From the NCBI GenBank assembly GCA_012800665.1, contig JAAZIW010000196.1, positions 1 through 15,245 on the forward strand: a stretch of 15,245 nt of DNA, read 5' to 3'. The notes under the pieces were generated by a model. It was not told the DNA's origin. It worked only from the letters and a program-made list of their open reading frames with translations, and did no database searches. Shown here piece after piece: positions 12,944 through 15,245 of this stretch. The stretch comes from Rikenellaceae bacterium. GTDB lineage: Bacteria; Bacteroidota; Bacteroidia; Bacteroidales; UBA932. The stretch's first letter is position 1, and each line of letters starts with the position of its first letter. The position numbers were made by a program, and so were the translations under genes.

Positions 12944-14215
12944 ATGAAGAATTTATATGTATATGCCGATTTTGACTGGTTCAAGGAGATAGAATTCATC
13001 GGTGAATTGGCTTATGAATCTCTTCGCGGCTCAGACACTTATTGTTTTACATTCGACGATGAGTGGTTAAAAAAGCACGGAAATCTGTTTTTAAGCGACG
13101 ATTTGAACAATTATCCGGGGCGGCAATATACGCAAGAGGGAAAAGATATATTCGGCTGTTTTTCTGATACTTTGCCGGATCGTTGGGGACGTTCCTTATT
13201 GTTGCGTCGCGAACAGATTGCCGCAAGGGAGGAAAATCGACCGGTACGGCGCCTGTCTTCTTTCGATTTTTTGACAGGTATTGATGACTTCTCCCGAATG
13301 GGCGGTTTCCGTTTCAAGGAAGACAAAGATGGAGAATTTATAAATTCGAGCGAGTCTTTGAAAGTACCGCCTTTGACATATATTCGAGAACTGATTGAGG
13401 CCAGTATGGAGATAGAGAAAAGCGAAGAAGAGAATGTGCTTCCTGACAGGAAGTGGCTTTTGCACCTCGTGCAGCCGGGTTCTTCATTGGGCGGGGCAAG
13501 ACCGAAAGCCGGTGTAATCGATACGGACAAGACACTATACATCGCTAAATTCCCTTCACGCAAAGATGATTACGATGTTGGGCTTTGGGAACATTTCAGT
13601 CATATCCTAGCCTTGAAATCCGGTATAAATGCATCCAAAACCAAAATCCTTAGCGTCGGAGAAAAACACCACACCTTGCTTTCACAACGCTTTGACAGAA
13701 CCCAAAAGGGGAAAAGGATTCACTTTGCTTCCTCAATGACCTTATTGGGACTTAATGATGGTGACAATGCCACTACGGGACACGGTTATCCGGATATAGT
13801 CGACTTTATTATTCAACATTGTACAAATGTGGAAGAAAACCTGCAGGAACTCTACCGCCGTGTGGCTTTCAACATCTGTATCGGTAATAGTGATGACCAT
13901 TTCCGCAATCACGGTTTCCTTTTAACCCCGAAAGGATGGACATTGTCACCCGCATACGATATGAACCCCACTTTGAATGAGCACCTCAGTCTGCTGATTT
14001 CAACTACTTCAAATAAAGCGGATCTTAGCATTTTGCTTGATGCCTGTGAAGATTATTTTCTCAACAGAGAAACTGCAGAAAAAATTATCTCAGAAGTGCT
14101 TGGTGCAGTGAAAGACTGGCGCGAGCCGGCAATCCGATTGGGTATTTCCAAAAAAGAGATGGATATGTTCGGTGTGATATTTACTAACAAGACAATTAAT
14201 AGAAACAGACAATGA
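12944..14215 (+). CDS. hipA: HipA family toxin, Ser/Thr protein kinase
   Basis: Toxin of 423 residues, near E. coli HipA (440). The N-terminal subdomain (1-110) contains FSDTLPDRWGRSLLLRRE, the usual HipA_N signature. The ATP-binding loop is GSSLGGARPK at 179-188, whose serines include the site of inactivating autophosphorylation in HipA. The nucleotide-anchoring lysine is Lys202 (YIAKFPS). The catalytic segment is IGNSDDHFRNHGFL at 313-326 (Asp317/Asp318 region and Asn322), and the metal-binding motif is Asp339-x-Asn341-Pro. All key elements are intact, so it should be an active kinase. In E. coli the target is glutamyl-tRNA synthetase GltX; the target here is unknown. A strong AAAGGAG at 12931-12937 precedes the ATG. 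Its stop overlaps the start of a NagB-like gene by ATGA, so a third gene probably belongs to the operon. Confidence 0.92.
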   Translation: MKNLYVYADFDWFKEIEFIGELAYESLRGSDTYCFTFDDEWLKKHGNLFLSDDLNNYPGRQYTQEGKDIFGCFSDTLPDRWGRSLLLRREQIAAREENRPVRRLSSFDFLTGIDDFSRMGGFRFKEDKDGEFINSSESLKVPPLTYIRELIEASMEIEKSEEENVLPDRKWLLHLVQPGSSLGGARPKAGVIDTDKTLYIAKFPSRKDDYDVGLWEHFSHILALKSGINASKTKILSVGEKHHTLLSQRFDRTQKGKRIHFASSMTLLGLNDGDNATTGHGYPDIVDFIIQHCTNVEENLQELYRRVAFNICIGNSDDHFRNHGFLLTPKGWTLSPAYDMNPTLNEHLSLLISTTSNKADLSILLDACEDYFLNRETAEKIISEVLGAVKDWREPAIRLGISKKEMDMFGVIFTNKTINRNRQ

Positions 14216-15245
14216 AGCATTTTAGTTTACCGAAAGATGGGGGCCTCCTCATCGAAAATATTCCGGATGGAATCATTCATGCATGCGACAAGGTCGTAAC
14301 TGATGTCTTTGGGGATGCTGACGCCGCTTGCCGTTCTGTAAGCAAAGCGATTGTTGAAGCAATCAACAATTCCGATAAAGAGAAAGCCTTTAAATTGGGT
14401 TTTTCGACCGGCACTACTTTGACCCCGCTCTTCCGTCAGTTGTGTAAACAATATGACAAAGGTGCAGTTTCATTCAAAAACGTCGAGATTTTCACGACAG
14501 ATGAATATTATTTCAAGGAATCATCTCCTTCACAAAGAAGAAATGATATTGTTCGCAGCGAATTTATATCCAAAACTGATGTTCAGGCTGAAAACGTGAA
14601 TATTCTCGGCGAATCAATCGATCCGTCCGAGCTGGCAATGTTTGATGAAAAAGCAAAAGGGCTGGATTTGCTTGTGATGGGTATTGGAGAAGAAGGGCAA
14701 ATAGGATTCAACGAATCGGGGTCCGAAGAATACTCGCGCACCCGAATTGTAATGCTTTCATATAATTCCAGGAAAAGACAAGCTCGAAATTATTTCCGGG
14801 GAGATATCAATTCTACTCCCAGGATGGCTGTAACCATGGGCGTTTCCACCATGCTTTCTGCAAAGAAGGTGTTTCTTATGGCATGGGGGGAGGATAAGGT
14901 CGAAATAACACGAAAGATAGTTGAAGGAGATTATGACCCTGCCTGTCCCGTTTCTTTGTTCCAAAAACATCATAATGTTCGAATGTATGTTGATGAAGGA
15001 GCGGGAAGCCTTCTTACCAGAGAAGTAGCCCCATGGCTTATCGGCCCTTGCGAATGGACTCCTAAATTCACTCGAAAAGCGGTATTATGGCTGTGCCGGA
15101 AAGTTGGAAAACCAATACTGAAATTAACAGAACAAGATTATCTGAGGAATTCTCTTGACGGACTTCTCGAAGAACACGGCCCATATGACCAAATTAACAT
15201 TGATATCTTCAATGATTTCCAACACACAATAACCGGTTGGCCCGG
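14212..15245 (+). CDS. NagB-like (glucosamine-6-phosphate deaminase family), partial, His143 replaced by Gln
   Basis: Open to the window edge without a stop: 344 codons. The sequence follows the glucosamine-6-phosphate deaminase fold: FSTGTTLTPLF (phosphate loop), TTDEYYF with Asp97 (E. coli Asp72), GIGEEGQIGFNESGS, SRTR at 175-178, and VTMGVSTMLSAKKVFLMAWG. After this come APWLIGPCEWT, KPILKLTEQDY, and INIDIFNDFQHTITGWP at the very end. The latter block is characteristic of the long (about 660-residue) Bacteroidetes NagB proteins, which continue into a PIG-L-type deacetylase domain; that part would lie beyond the window. The active-site loop differs: E. coli Asp141 is Glu161 and the catalytic His143 is Gln163, while Glu148 is kept (Glu168). 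It may therefore be inactive or have another activity. The ATG at 14212 overlaps the hipA stop (ATGA), and there is no clear ribosome binding site, which suggests translational coupling. Confidence 0.8.
   Translation, partial: MKHFSLPKDGGLLIENIPDGIIHACDKVVTDVFGDADAACRSVSKAIVEAINNSDKEKAFKLGFSTGTTLTPLFRQLCKQYDKGAVSFKNVEIFTTDEYYFKESSPSQRRNDIVRSEFISKTDVQAENVNILGESIDPSELAMFDEKAKGLDLLVMGIGEEGQIGFNESGSEEYSRTRIVMLSYNSRKRQARNYFRGDINSTPRMAVTMGVSTMLSAKKVFLMAWGEDKVEITRKIVEGDYDPACPVSLFQKHHNVRMYVDEGAGSLLTREVAPWLIGPCEWTPKFTRKAVLWLCRKVGKPILKLTEQDYLRNSLDGLLEEHGPYDQINIDIFNDFQHTITGWP

Noticed and set aside
1..15245. tRNA or rRNA genes, CRISPR arrays, insertion sequences and a replication origin.
   Set aside because: No cloverleaf or rRNA signatures, no regularly spaced repeats, no transposase or integrase gene, and no dnaA-box cluster were seen on reading both strands.

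Overview
The window looks like chromosomal DNA from a member of the order Bacteroidales. Most intergenic regions carry the Bacteroidetes sigma-ABfr -7 signature TAnnTTTG (about nine copies in sensible places). The protein repertoire also fits: a DUF389/TIGR00341 membrane protein with a soluble tail, a Bacteroides-type OxyR, several rubredoxin and rubrerythrin proteins, and the start of the long NagB type known from this order. Genus cannot be decided from the sequence.

Layout. 1-62: tail of an unrecognised gene. 121-513 (-): MutT-type Nudix hydrolase, divergent from a DUF389 membrane protein (648-2012, +). The DUF389 gene runs tail-to-tail, with an 8-bp overlap and an embedded terminator, into an acyltransferase-3 gene (2005-3192, -). 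The acyltransferase lies directly downstream of an OxyR-type LysR regulator (3198-4124, -).

Divergent from oxyR is a three-gene oxidative-stress operon (4226-6385, +), closed by a clear terminator: thioredoxin, a protein with a rubredoxin domain at each end, and a ferredoxin-rubrerythrin fusion. The 101-bp gap between oxyR and trxA holds a full sigma-ABfr promoter and an ATAG-N7-CTAT palindrome matching one OxyR dimer site. Together these read as a self-contained peroxide sensing and reduction cassette. The OxyR keeps Cys199 but has Gly where the resolving Cys208 should be.

6532-9474 (+): a secreted protein joining a GH2 glycosidase to an aldose 1-epimerase, both with catalytic residues intact. 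9477-10607 (-): a HAD-family phosphatase lipoprotein. 10751-12461: a convergent pair made of an unrecognised protein with a probable winged-helix C-terminus and a VWA-domain protein. The pair is bounded by a near-identical 30-bp direct repeat, and both leaders carry an AAACCAATT element.

12620-15245 (+): a HipB/HipA toxin-antitoxin pair whose hipA overlaps by ATGA the start of a NagB-like (glucosamine-6-phosphate deaminase family) gene that runs off the window. That NagB-like protein lacks the catalytic histidine of the family. The strongest leads for something new are the hipBA-nagB-like coupling, the repeat-bounded winged-helix/VWA module, and the peroxide cassette with its one-cysteine OxyR and ferredoxin-rubrerythrin fusion.
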